The notes under the pieces were generated by a model. It was given only the letters and a program-made list of their open reading frames with translations, did not search any database and had not been told where the DNA came from. Both the position numbers and the translations under genes were made by a program. A DNA stretch of 19,783 nt, from assembly GCA_964556885.1 (NCBI GenBank), contig CAZKYP010000045.1, positions 1 to 19,783 of the forward strand. The letters are read 5' to 3'. This DNA comes from CAZKYP01 sp964556885. GTDB taxonomy: Bacteria; Planctomycetota; Phycisphaerae; Sedimentisphaerales; Anaerobacaceae. This document shows positions 6,044 to 13,328 of this stretch, one piece after another; position 1 is the first letter of the stretch; each line of letters begins with the position of its first letter.

Positions 6044-8461
6044 TTACAATGCCGGCAGGGTGGTCGAATAAGCAGTCTGGTTGCCGTAGTCATCACGTGC
6101 CTTGACACGGAACTGATGTCTCTGGTTACTTCTTCCGACCTTTACTTTATATTCCGTTGAGCTCTGCCAGCCGCTGCTAAAGCCCGGCTCGGTCGTACAC
6201 TGGAAGTAATACTCTACCGTACCGCTGGCGTCGGTTGCTTCTGCAGCCGTCATCTCGGCCCAGTAATCAAACGAACCGCCTCCGCCGTAAGTTTCCGCCG
6301 GTTCGCCGTCGTCGGCCCATTTCATCGGGTCTGGTGTCGGTGGCTGTAAGTCAAGAGTTATTTCGGTCGAGTTGGCAGTGGTGTTTCGTCTGGGTGATTT
6401 GTCGCGTGTTCTTACGACAAAACTATAATCACCCTTGGGTAGATTGGTTGCCTCGTATACGTTGCTGTCCTGCCAGTTACTGCTGTGAGCGGAATTTGAA
6501 GTACATTCGAAGTAATATTCCACGCCGCTGACGTCGGTTGCAATGGTAGCTGCCATTCGGATCGACGAAGATGAAGATACGTATGGTTCGGTTTCCCATG
6601 TGGCCGGGTTGGGCGTCGGTGCGGTAGTGTCTTCCGGCAAAGTAGTTGCCGAACGCACCTCGGATAATTCAGTTTCCATCAGGTTTGCTTTGTTCCGGGC
6701 CTTGACCCTGTAATCGTATTTGGTATTTGGTGTAAGGCCGGTGTCCGTATAATTCGTCTGTGTCCGCCAGCCGCTGTCATGCCCGCCTGTTGTAAGACAG
6801 TCGAAATAATATTCAACGCCGCTGCCGTCGGTCGAGGTCGCGGTAGTTGCCGTCATTGTGATTGTGGTTGTTGAAGTTGCATTGGGAACCACGGTCCATG
6901 TCATAGGACTGGGAATCGGCGGTTGCGGCGGGGGAGGCTCCGGCAGCCAGTTATTAACGATGATTGCAAAATCAGCAAAATCGACTATTCCGTTTCTATC
7001 AAAGTCTTCGTGCAACAGTACTTCTTCGGACAGCCATTTGTCCGTGAACAATGCAAGGTCATAGTAATCGACCCAGCTATTTTCGTTATTGGGATCGGCA
7101 TTCAAATCGGCGATATTTCCCGCATCCGACAACGACATGCTTGCCTGCGTAGTGCCGCCGTAGACGCCCACATTTATTCGTTTACCATGCGGCCACAGTT
7201 CCATTGTCCAGTCCGACTCGGGATTACCGGCGTCTATGCATTGACTTGTGGTGTCATCTTTTACCCAGCTTAATTGGTAGGGATTCCATCTGCCGGCTTC
7301 GGATTTGAGGTGATAATCCCCTTCGATCCAGACATCATCGCTTTCGTCCGCTGTTCCGTTGGTATCCCAATAGCCTTCGTTTGCGAAAAGTGGATTGGCG
7401 ACGATATCACCGGCGCCAATAGTTGCACCGCCCCCGAAGTTTCCATTCTGGTTCGACCAAAAGGCGTTATAGTAACTCACGCATGAGCCGTCAATTCCGC
7501 CGATTGTGTCTGCGATATTAAATGCAATTATATTATTGCGAATGTAACCGGGGCATTGACTTATAGCACCGCCGCTTTCTGTTGCGATATTGCCCACGAT
7601 GGTGTTGTTGACTATGTTTATACAGCCAAAAAGTCCGCCGCCTGATTGGCATCTGTTGCCGGCGATGATGTTGTTGCTGATTTTACCATAGCAGTCGCTT
7701 ATTGCACCGCCGGAGATAAGACATGAATTTCCGACCATGATATTTTCCAATATGTCACCATTGCAGGAATAACAGGCACCGCCTTTGTAAAGAGCTATGT
7801 TGTATGAAATCGTATTACCTTTTACCGTGCCGTTGCAAAAAGATAAACCTGCGCCGCGGCCGTAGCCGCTGTCTGAATTTTCTATAACGACATTATCGGT
7901 TATTAGCCCGTCGCAGTAAGATATACCGCCGCTGTTTCTTGATATCGTATTGTTTGTAATCGGCCCGCCGCAATTATATATTCCCTGCATCCCGCTTGAA
8001 GTAATCGTGTTACCCGTAATGACGGGAGCGGCGTTGTTTTCCCCGTATATGCCCCGGTGCTGGCAATTTTTTATGACGTTCTTTGAAATAGTGGGAGAAG
8101 TTCCATAGCAATAAATTCCCTGGCCGATAATAGTAAATCCGGTGATTATCGAATCGTTGCCCTCACCAAAATCGAAGTTTACCCCATAGCCGGTGCTGTT
8201 GTTGGTAGCGATAATTGTCGTTGCAACTATTTCAGGGTCGTTCGGATCCCTGCTGGTAATCGTAAAGGCCCCGCTGTTGAAATGAATATTGCCGGTGTAA
8301 GTGCCGGGCTCGACAATAATAATATCGCCATTTAGGGAATGGTCGATGGCATCCTGAATCGTACTGAAATTAGCAGGCCCGTCGTCATCGACGGTAGTTG
8401 TTTTGGCATGACAGACCAAGACCGATATAAGGCATATAATTACAGAAAACAGCTTTTTCAT
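6044..8461 (-). CDS. Exported right-handed beta-helix protein with dockerin-like pair and three Fn3-like modules
   Basis: 805 residues from ATG 8461, which follows GGAGGA by about 11 nt and a TTGACG/TAATAT promoter. An upstream ATG at 8494 would fall inside that promoter. Residues 1-19 are a signal peptide (core IICLISVLV, then CHAK). Residues 24-60 have the opening typical of beta-helix proteins (FSTIQDAID, then EPGTYTG). About ten coils of 19-26 residues (112-330) follow, with recurring G-I-x-x-C-x-G-x-I-x-x-N patterns. Residues 447-506 form two EF-hand-like dockerin repeats. The second is canonical (D486, D488, N490, D494, D497, then NNWL); the first (D452, N454, D456, then D465 and D468) carries a small insertion. 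After a proline linker, three modules share VEYYF(D/E/Q)C and HxSxW or SSGW motifs (516-608, 613-706, 708-805). The likely location is the cell surface or outside. Carbohydrate binding or cleavage is possible, but no catalytic motif is identified. No cohesin is visible nearby. Confidence 0.85.
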   Translation of the reverse strand: MKKLFSVIICLISVLVCHAKTTTVDDDGPANFSTIQDAIDHSLNGDIIIVEPGTYTGNIHFNSGAFTITSRDPNDPEIVATTIIATNNSTGYGVNFDFGEGNDSIITGFTIIGQGIYCYGTSPTISKNVIKNCQHRGIYGENNAAPVITGNTITSSGMQGIYNCGGPITNNTISRNSGGISYCDGLITDNVVIENSDSGYGRGAGLSFCNGTVKGNTISYNIALYKGGACYSCNGDILENIMVGNSCLISGGAISDCYGKISNNIIAGNRCQSGGGLFGCINIVNNTIVGNIATESGGAISQCPGYIRNNIIAFNIADTIGGIDGSCVSYYNAFWSNQNGNFGGGATIGAGDIVANPLFANEGYWDTNGTADESDDVWIEGDYHLKSEAGRWNPYQLSWVKDDTTSQCIDAGNPESDWTMELWPHGKRINVGVYGGTTQASMSLSDAGNIADLNADPNNENSWVDYYDLALFTDKWLSEEVLLHEDFDRNGIVDFADFAIIVNNWLPEPPPPQPPIPSPMTWTVVPNATSTTTITMTATTATSTDGSGVEYYFDCLTTGGHDSGWRTQTNYTDTGLTPNTKYDYRVKARNKANLMETELSEVRSATTLPEDTTAPTPNPATWETEPYVSSSSSIRMAATIATDVSGVEYYFECTSNSAHSSNWQDSNVYEATNLPKGDYSFVVRTRDKSPRRNTTANSTEITLDLQPPTPDPMKWADDGEPAETYGGGGSFDYWAEMTAAEATDASGTVEYYFQCTTEPGFSSGWQSSTEYKVKVGRSNQRHQFRVKARDDYGNQTAYSTTLPAL
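6047..6916 (-). repeat. Three tandem Fn3-like modules (about 90-98 residues each)
   Basis: Residues 516-608, 613-706 and 708-805 of the beta-helix protein align by eye. Each begins with a P-x-P-M/A-x-W segment, then an MTAT/MAAT/MTAA strand, VEYYF followed by one residue and Cys (555, 653, 755), a glycine/serine-Trp pair, and a final Y/F-x-x-x-V-(K/R)-(A/T)-R strand. The first two are joined by a TAPTPNPATW linker. Each module contains a single cysteine, so an intramodule disulfide is not possible. Confidence 0.65.
7472..8128 (-). repeat. Beta-helix coil repeats with cysteine ladder
   Basis: Within the beta-helix gene, residues 112-330 repeat every 19-26 residues (mostly 23-24). Cysteines in matching register are at 118, 164, 183, 209, 233, 257, 280, 303 and 327. 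A coil near 141 lacks the Cys. The protein repeats are degenerate at DNA level, so this is an old tandem expansion rather than a recent duplication. Confidence 0.7.
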
Positions 8462-8492
8462 TTCTAATACGTCCTCCTCGAAAGTTCGTATC

Positions 8493-8521
8493 ATATTATT
8501 GTACTATAAAGAAGCCGTCAA
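8493..8521 (-). promoter_or_regulatory. Promoter of the beta-helix gene
   Basis: On the minus strand, TTGACG (8521-8516) is followed by a 17-nt spacer and TAATAT (8498-8493). Transcription would start near 8486, giving a leader of about 25 nt that includes the GGAGGA ribosome site. This placement decides the start at 8461 rather than 8494. Confidence 0.5.
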
Positions 8522-8660
8522 TTCAAGTGAAAAGATACCATATAGGTATTTTACAACCGTTTGCTGCTTTATGTTCTTGCCGGACGGCTTGTAATGGCGA
8601 ATAATTTGTGTTTTATTGGAATTTTGCCAAAAAGGGTATCAAAGCTGTGGTTTTTAGGAC

Positions 8661-9122
8661 CTAATCTTTTGTGCCGTATATCCAGTGAAAGTCGGCGAAT
8701 TCGTAATTGATTAATTCTTCCGGCCTGAAGAATATTTCGGTCTCGCGCTTTGCGGATTCCGGGCTGTCCGAACCGTGAACCAGATTAAATCTGTTGGAAC
8801 TACCGAAATCACCCCGAATCGTACCCGGCTCGGCATTGGGCCCGAAGGTCGCCCCCATCATTTTACGTGCCATTTCAATGATTCCCTCGGCCTCCCATAC
8901 CGTTACCAGGCACGGCGAGGAGATAATGAATTTTACCAGGCCTTCGAGGAAAGACTGGCCTTTATGGACGGAATATAGTTTTCGGGCAAGCTCTTCGGAG
9001 ATGTGCACGAATTTGGCCGCGACGAGTTTGAATCCTTTCTCTTCCAGTCTGGATATTATCCGGCCGGCCAGGTGTCTTTGGATACCGTCCGGTTTGATAA
9101 TTATCAAAGTGCGTTCTTTCAT
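8661..9122 (-). CDS. ndk: Nucleoside-diphosphate kinase
   Basis: Transfers the gamma phosphate from ATP to nucleoside diphosphates through a phosphohistidine, balancing the NTP and dNTP pools. At 153 residues it is close to the usual 140-150. Lys10 (IIIKPDG), the MMGATFGPNAEPGTIRGDFG block (89-108) and the active-site motif NLVHGSDSPESA with His116 are intact. The C-terminal tail ends in WIYGTKD. The ATG at 9122 lacks a good Shine-Dalgarno sequence. The gene lies 46 nt downstream of the OmpA-domain lipoprotein gene on the same strand, so the two are probably cotranscribed and ndk may depend on that message. No intrinsic terminator was found in the 199 nt before the next minus-strand gene, which has its own promoter at 8493-8521. 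Confidence 0.97.
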   Translation of the reverse strand: MKERTLIIIKPDGIQRHLAGRIISRLEEKGFKLVAAKFVHISEELARKLYSVHKGQSFLEGLVKFIISSPCLVTVWEAEGIIEMARKMMGATFGPNAEPGTIRGDFGSSNRFNLVHGSDSPESAKRETEIFFRPEELINYEFADFHWIYGTKD

Positions 9123-9168
9123 TAGGATATATTTTAGAGCTTCAAGAAGGTATTCGTAATTTTTATAA

Positions 9169-9945
9169 TCATGTCCCCTGGGCTACGATGTATATTTCAA
9201 CCCGCCTGTTCTGCGGGTTGCCTCCTTTATTTTCTTTATTCGGTGCGATGGGCCTGTATTCGCCGAAGCCTCTGATGCTCATTCGCTTCGGTTCTATTTT
9301 ATCAGTTTCCATCACATTCAGCACCGCTATCGCCCTGTGGGCCGACAGAGCCCAGTTGGACGGGTGCTTTGCGCGTGTTTCGGCCCTTAGAATCGGGAGG
9401 TCATCGGTGTGTCCTGCGATTATGATATCGAATTTTTTGCCTTCTTCGGTATTCAAGATTCCACAGAGCATTTTTACGGCTTCAGACGCACTTGACGTCA
9501 CTGTGTCGGAGCCTTTTTCGAAAAGCAGGTCGCTGTCGAATTTGACTATGCCGCGGCTGGCATCATAAGTCACCATATTGTTCTGTTTGGCGAAATCTTC
9601 GAGCAGGGTGCTCAGCTCAACCGGTAATGCCGCTCCGCCGGAGAGCAGTCTTTGCTGCATAGAGGCAATCAGCTCCTCTTTCTTTCTGATGTCTTCCTCG
9701 AGTGCGGCGATTTTCTGCTGCAGGGTCTCGACTTCCATTCCGCCTTTGTTCTGGAAGGCGGAGAGCTGTCTTCTGAGCTTGTCAAGTTCAAGATTGGCTA
9801 CCTGTAGCTCGCTTTCAAGCGAGGCTATTCGCTGTCGCTGTGTATCGTTTTGGATTTTCAGGTCCTGTAATTCCGTGTTGCAGCCGCTAACCATAAAGAA
9901 ACTGGCACATACGATAATGAATACCGAAAACTTGACCATTCGCAT
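9169..9945 (-). CDS. OmpA/MotB-domain lipoprotein with coiled-coil stalk
   Basis: 258 residues. Residues 1-22 form a lipoprotein signal with lipobox VSGC and acylated Cys22. Residues 24-100 are a heptad-rich coiled coil containing the paired Q/E/L pattern of a stalk. Residues 130-255 are an OmpA-like peptidoglycan-binding domain with GHTDD (178-182), NWALSAHRA (197-205) and NRRVEIYI (246-253). The order lipid anchor, coiled coil, peptidoglycan-binding domain suggests a tether between a membrane and the cell wall. The DDLPI after GHTD resembles MotB-type members more than Pal, but no stator transmembrane helix is present beyond the signal. AAGGA lies 7 nt before ATG 9945, supporting that start over the ATG two codons later. 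The gene is first in a probable two-gene unit with ndk. Confidence 0.9.
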   Translation of the reverse strand: MRMVKFSVFIIVCASFFMVSGCNTELQDLKIQNDTQRQRIASLESELQVANLELDKLRRQLSAFQNKGGMEVETLQQKIAALEEDIRKKEELIASMQQRLLSGGAALPVELSTLLEDFAKQNNMVTYDASRGIVKFDSDLLFEKGSDTVTSSASEAVKMLCGILNTEEGKKFDIIIAGHTDDLPILRAETRAKHPSNWALSAHRAIAVLNVMETDKIEPKRMSIRGFGEYRPIAPNKENKGGNPQNRRVEIYIVAQGT

Positions 9946-10068
9946 CGTTCAATCCTTTCCAAAAGATCCAAGATTATTCCTTTTTTAAGTTCCCCAAAAA
10001 TCACACAAGCCCTTTACTCAAGGTTCGTTACGGCCCAATATGGCCTGTGCTCTCCACCATCGCCCATA

Positions 10069-10097
10069 AATAGAACCAATTTGTTTGTTTACGTCAA
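10069..10097 (-). promoter_or_regulatory. Possible promoter of the OmpA-lipoprotein/ndk unit
   Basis: On the minus strand, TTGACG (10097-10092) with a 17-nt spacer leads to TCTATT (10074-10069). The -10 is weak. The leader would be about 115 nt. It is the best pair found in the 338-nt divergent gap. Confidence 0.35.
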
Positions 10098-10177
10098 GAA
10101 CAAACTTTGCAAAATATCAACAGGCGTTTAATTGTTTATTGTGTTCGGTAAAAGTTTTAATGGAACGAATTGTAGTC

Positions 10178-10205
10178 TTGGGATAAAATCCTGTTTTTGT
10201 ATAAT
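10178..10205 (+). promoter_or_regulatory. Probable ispH promoter
   Basis: TTGGGA (10178-10183), a 16-nt spacer and a perfect TATAAT (10200-10205). Transcription would begin near 10212, about 72 nt before the ispH ATG. An alternative pair, TTGAAA (10226-10231) with an 18-nt spacer and TATTAT (10250-10255), lies closer to the gene. Confidence 0.55.
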
Positions 10206-10220
10206 CTTAAAGGACAGGAT
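10188..10220 (+). promoter_or_regulatory. Inverted repeat flanking the ispH -10 box
   Basis: The arms ATCCTGT (10188-10194) and ACAGGAT (10214-10220) are perfect complements, separated by 19 nt that contain the TATAAT box. A GGAT at 10181-10184 adds a third, smaller half (GGAT-AAA-ATCC). The position over the -10 and predicted start suits a repressor operator, but it could also form an RNA stem if transcription begins further upstream. Confidence 0.4.
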
Positions 10221-10283
10221 GAATGTTGAAATGACGTTGATTTATAAGTTATTATTTTTATGTAGTGTATGTGAATAATTTTT

Positions 10284-11114
10284 ATGGATGTTTTTGTGGC
10301 GGAAAAATGTGGTTTTTGTCATGGCGTAAGAAATGCCATCCGAATGGCGGAGGAAATTCTAAAGCAGGAGGATGAAGTTTATAGCCTTGGTCCTATTATT
10401 CATAATCCGGATGTGGTGGAAAGACTGGCCCAATGCGGCCTGAAGACCGTGAACACGGTTGAAGAGGTTCAGTCCGGTACGGTGCTCATCCGTTCCCACG
10501 GGGCGGCCCCCGACCAAATCACAAAGCTGAAACAAAAAGGGCTGAATATTGTCGATGCCACGTGCGTGCTGGTAAAAAGGGTGCAGCGAATCGCTGCCGA
10601 ACTCGAATCGGAAGGGTATAAAGTTGTTATAATCGGCGAAGAAAACCATCCCGAGGTAAAAGCTGTTGTCGGTTGTGTCAGGGATGTTGTTGTTATTGCC
10701 GATGAGTCGGATTTGCATAAACTGCCGGCAAATGCCAGGTTGGGGGTGCTCTGCCAGACAACCCAGAATCAGGACCATTTCGGCAGGATGCTTGGTGCTA
10801 TGGGTCGTCGCTGTTTTAGCGAGTTGAAGGTAATCAACACCCTGTGCAAAGAATCGATGAAAAGACAGGAATCGGCCGTCCAATTGTGCAGGCAGGTCGA
10901 TATAATGTTTGTCCTTGGCGGCCTTGAAAGTGCCAATACAAGCAGATTGGCCGAGCTTTGTAAGAAAGTTAACAAACAAACATACCATTTACAGAACTGG
11001 GGTGAGCTTGATAATACTATTCTTATCGGCAAGAAAAAAGCGGGAGTTACCGCCGGGGCTTCCACTCCCGACTGGATTATAGATGAATTTGTGCATAATC
11101 TGGAAAACCTCTGA
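10284..11114 (+). CDS. ispH: 4-hydroxy-3-methylbut-2-enyl diphosphate reductase (IspH)
   Basis: Last step of the methylerythritol phosphate pathway: an iron-sulfur enzyme that converts HMBPP to IPP and DMAPP in the cytoplasm. The 276 residues are near the minimal bacterial length. The three cluster cysteines are present: Cys12 (GFCHGV), Cys94 (DATC) and Cys188 (NTLC). Substrate-binding His40, His72 (SHG) and His122 plus Glu124 (NHPEV) are intact, as are the SANTSRL (216-222) and GVTAGASTPDW (254-264) motifs. Two positions differ from the common pattern: DATCVLV where DATCPLV/DTTCPLV is usual, and NTLCKES where NTICxAT is usual. The start matches the family N-terminus, but no good Shine-Dalgarno sequence is seen. 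rpsA follows after 256 nt. In clostridia IspH is fused to S1 domains, and here they are separate adjacent genes. Confidence 0.96.
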   Translation: MDVFVAEKCGFCHGVRNAIRMAEEILKQEDEVYSLGPIIHNPDVVERLAQCGLKTVNTVEEVQSGTVLIRSHGAAPDQITKLKQKGLNIVDATCVLVKRVQRIAAELESEGYKVVIIGEENHPEVKAVVGCVRDVVVIADESDLHKLPANARLGVLCQTTQNQDHFGRMLGAMGRRCFSELKVINTLCKESMKRQESAVQLCRQVDIMFVLGGLESANTSRLAELCKKVNKQTYHLQNWGELDNTILIGKKKAGVTAGASTPDWIIDEFVHNLENL

Positions 11115-11228
11115 TTTCGGGGCCGGATAGGATAAGTTTTTTTAATAAAAAAGCTCAAGAGATTCTTGAAAAGAATACATCTTTGGTTTAATATCAAGGG
11201 TTTGTAAAAAAACATTATTGTGTCAATT

Positions 11229-11259
11229 TCATTTGCTGCGTGGGCAAATGAGCGTTTTT
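11229..11259 (+). terminator. Terminator-like hairpin after ispH
   Basis: TCATTTGC (11229-11236) pairs perfectly with GCAAATGA (11244-11251) around a 7-nt loop, followed by GCG and five T bases (11255-11259). The stem is AT-moderate and the T-run is offset by three bases, so termination may be partial. It sits 115 nt after the ispH stop. Confidence 0.45.
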
Positions 11260-11281
11260 GAGAGTAATTTATTGAACTTTT

Positions 11282-11300
11282 TTGTGCATTCGTTGCACAA
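11282..11300 (+). promoter_or_regulatory. Hairpin in the rpsA leader region
   Basis: TTGTGCA (11282-11288) and TGCACAA (11294-11300) form a perfect 7-bp stem with a 5-nt loop, 70 nt before the rpsA ATG. No T-run follows. It could be a leader RNA structure for S1 autoregulation or a dyad operator. No convincing -35/-10 pair for rpsA was found nearby. Confidence 0.35.
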
Positions 11301-11370
11301 CGGGCTCATCGGCGTGTATGTGGGGCGTCGATTAGCCGGGTATTAAGACTCCACAGAGGGATTTAAATTT

Positions 11371-13272
11371 ATGGTAGATAGAAATATAGTTAATAAACTG
11401 GGTTTGTCGGAGGAAAAGCTTGAACAACAACTCAGCGAGATATTCAGCAGTCAGGATAATGAGTTCCTGGAGGAAGTCCTGCAGAGGAAAGTGGATTCGC
11501 GTTTGCCGGGAACTATTCTCAGGGGAACGATCGTATCGCAGATAGGTAATGACGTCATAGTGGAGGTGGGTCTTAAGAGCGAGGGAATTGTCGATGCGAG
11601 CGAATTTGATTACCCGGAGGATATAGTAGCCGGTAAGGAGATAGAGATACTTCTTGAGGATACCGATTCCGAAAGCGGCCTTATTCTTCTGAACAAGCGC
11701 AAGGCGGACGTGATCAGGGGCTGGCAGACGATCCTCGATACGAAGAAAGAAGGAGACGTTGTAAAAGGCAAGGTTATCAGGCGGATCAAGGGTGGTCTGC
11801 TTGTTGATATTGGAGTGCCGGTATTTCTGCCGGCTTCACAGGTTGATATCAGGAAACCGGGTGATATCAGCAGGTTTATCGGCAAAGAGGTCGAATGCAA
11901 GGTTCTCAAGATCGATATCGAGGGCAGGAACATAGTAATATCCAGGCGCAAGCTCATAGAAGAAGAGCGAAAAAGCAGCAAGGAAAAAATCCTGTCTGAA
12001 ATCGAGGTCGGCCAGTTGCGAAAAGGTATTGTCAAGAATATCGCGGACTTCGGTGTGTTCGTCGATCTTGGCGGCCTTGACGGTCTGTTGCATATTTCGG
12101 ACCTGAGCTGGGGAAGGATTTCGCATCCGTCGGAGGTTGTTGATCTTGACCAGGAAATAGAGTGCGTTGTCGTAGGTGTTGACAAAGAGCATGAGAAGAT
12201 TTCTCTGGGCTTAAAGCAAAAGACCTCCAGTCCGTGGGATGATGTGGAACGTCGTTATCCGATCGGGGCAAAAGTGAAAGGCAAAGTAGTAAATGTGATG
12301 AGCTACGGTGTTTTTGTGCGTCTCGAAGACGGCATCGAGGGGCTTGTGCATATCAGTGAAATGAGCTGGACCAGGCGTCTTGCCCATCCGGGCGAGATGG
12401 TCAATCTCGGGGACGAGATAGAGGTGGTTGTACTGAACGTCAACAGGGAAAAGCAGGAAATCTCTCTGGGTCTCAAGCAGACTCAGACGAATCCGTGGGC
12501 TATAGCTTCCCAGAAATATCCGCAGGGGGCGGTCGTTACGGCAAAGGTGCGCAGCCTGACCAATTTCGGAGCCTTTGTTGAGATTGAGCCGGGCATCGAC
12601 GGTATGATACATGTTTCCGATTTGAGCTGGACCAGGAAACACAGCCATCCGGGTGAGGCCCTGCAGAAAGGCCAGGATATAAAATGTATCGTATTGGAAG
12701 TAAATGAAGAAAAACGCCGGGTTTCACTCGGTATAAAACAGATGACTGAGGATCCTTGGATACGTGCCATACCGGAAAAATATGTTCCGGGACATATCAT
12801 CAGGGGCAAGGTGGCAAAACTGACCAACTTCGGTGCGTTCGTGGAGCTTGAACCGGATCTGGAGGGCCTGCTGCATATCTCAGAGCTTGCCGACCATAAG
12901 ATTGATAAACCTCAGGATATTGTTAAGGTCGGTGACGATGTCGAAGTGAAGATTCTGAAGGTCGATACGGACGCCCGTAAAATCGGCTTGAGTTTGCGAA
13001 GAGTTCAGTGGGCCGCTGAGGAGCAATCGGCCGAGCCGACACAGCAGCATGTACCTTCGGGGCCTGAAAGGGTTCTTTCGGATGCCGACATGGATCAGTT
13101 GAGAAAACCGAAGGCCAAGGCTGATAAAAGTGCAAAAGATGAAGCAAGTCCGGGCGAGAAAAAGATTGAAACTGCCGAAGTGGACGCCGCGGATACTAAG
13201 CAGGCCGAAGAACCCCAGGATCCTACGTCGGAAGAAACCGATGAGATGGCGACTCAGCACAATCCTGAGTAA
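11371..13272 (+). CDS. rpsA: Small ribosomal subunit protein S1, six S1 domains plus charged tail
   Basis: Binds the 5' region of messages and helps load them onto the 30S subunit. The 633 residues contain six S1/OB repeats at about 46-110, 127-194, 213-283, 298-370, 385-457 and 472-544. Repeats 3-6 are the most alike, each with a GxFVxL or GAFVEI core and (L/M)(L/I)H(I/V)S(D/E). Repeats 1 and 2 are divergent, as expected for the ribosome-docking pair. Residues 545-633 form a low-complexity tail rich in Lys, Glu, Asp and Ala, probably disordered. AGAGGG lies 10 nt before the ATG. bioY follows after 56 nt on the same strand and may be cotranscribed. The ispH neighbour recalls the clostridial IspH-S1 fusion. 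A general S1-domain RNA-binding protein is the alternative, but six domains and this length fit true S1. Confidence 0.95.
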   Translation: MVDRNIVNKLGLSEEKLEQQLSEIFSSQDNEFLEEVLQRKVDSRLPGTILRGTIVSQIGNDVIVEVGLKSEGIVDASEFDYPEDIVAGKEIEILLEDTDSESGLILLNKRKADVIRGWQTILDTKKEGDVVKGKVIRRIKGGLLVDIGVPVFLPASQVDIRKPGDISRFIGKEVECKVLKIDIEGRNIVISRRKLIEEERKSSKEKILSEIEVGQLRKGIVKNIADFGVFVDLGGLDGLLHISDLSWGRISHPSEVVDLDQEIECVVVGVDKEHEKISLGLKQKTSSPWDDVERRYPIGAKVKGKVVNVMSYGVFVRLEDGIEGLVHISEMSWTRRLAHPGEMVNLGDEIEVVVLNVNREKQEISLGLKQTQTNPWAIASQKYPQGAVVTAKVRSLTNFGAFVEIEPGIDGMIHVSDLSWTRKHSHPGEALQKGQDIKCIVLEVNEEKRRVSLGIKQMTEDPWIRAIPEKYVPGHIIRGKVAKLTNFGAFVELEPDLEGLLHISELADHKIDKPQDIVKVGDDVEVKILKVDTDARKIGLSLRRVQWAAEEQSAEPTQQHVPSGPERVLSDADMDQLRKPKAKADKSAKDEASPGEKKIETAEVDAADTKQAEEPQDPTSEETDEMATQHNPE

Positions 13273-13328
13273 TTCACTGGAATCGTACGAACAGGCAATA
13301 ACCTGCTTTTAATGCTTTCGGAGAAAGT

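Larger units (their letters stand above)
9946..10283. other. 338-nt divergent intergenic region
   Basis: The region lies between the leftward OmpA-lipoprotein gene and rightward ispH. It holds a weak leftward promoter (10069-10097) and a rightward promoter (10178-10205) overlapped by an inverted repeat (10188-10220). The plus leader also contains a short open frame at 10231-10278 (15 codons), which has no obvious function. No RNA gene was recognised. Confidence 0.6.

Noticed and set aside
13273..13328. BirA-type biotin operator before bioY
   Set aside because: No TTGTAAAC-type palindrome is present; only a 4-bp CAGG/CCTG stem is seen.
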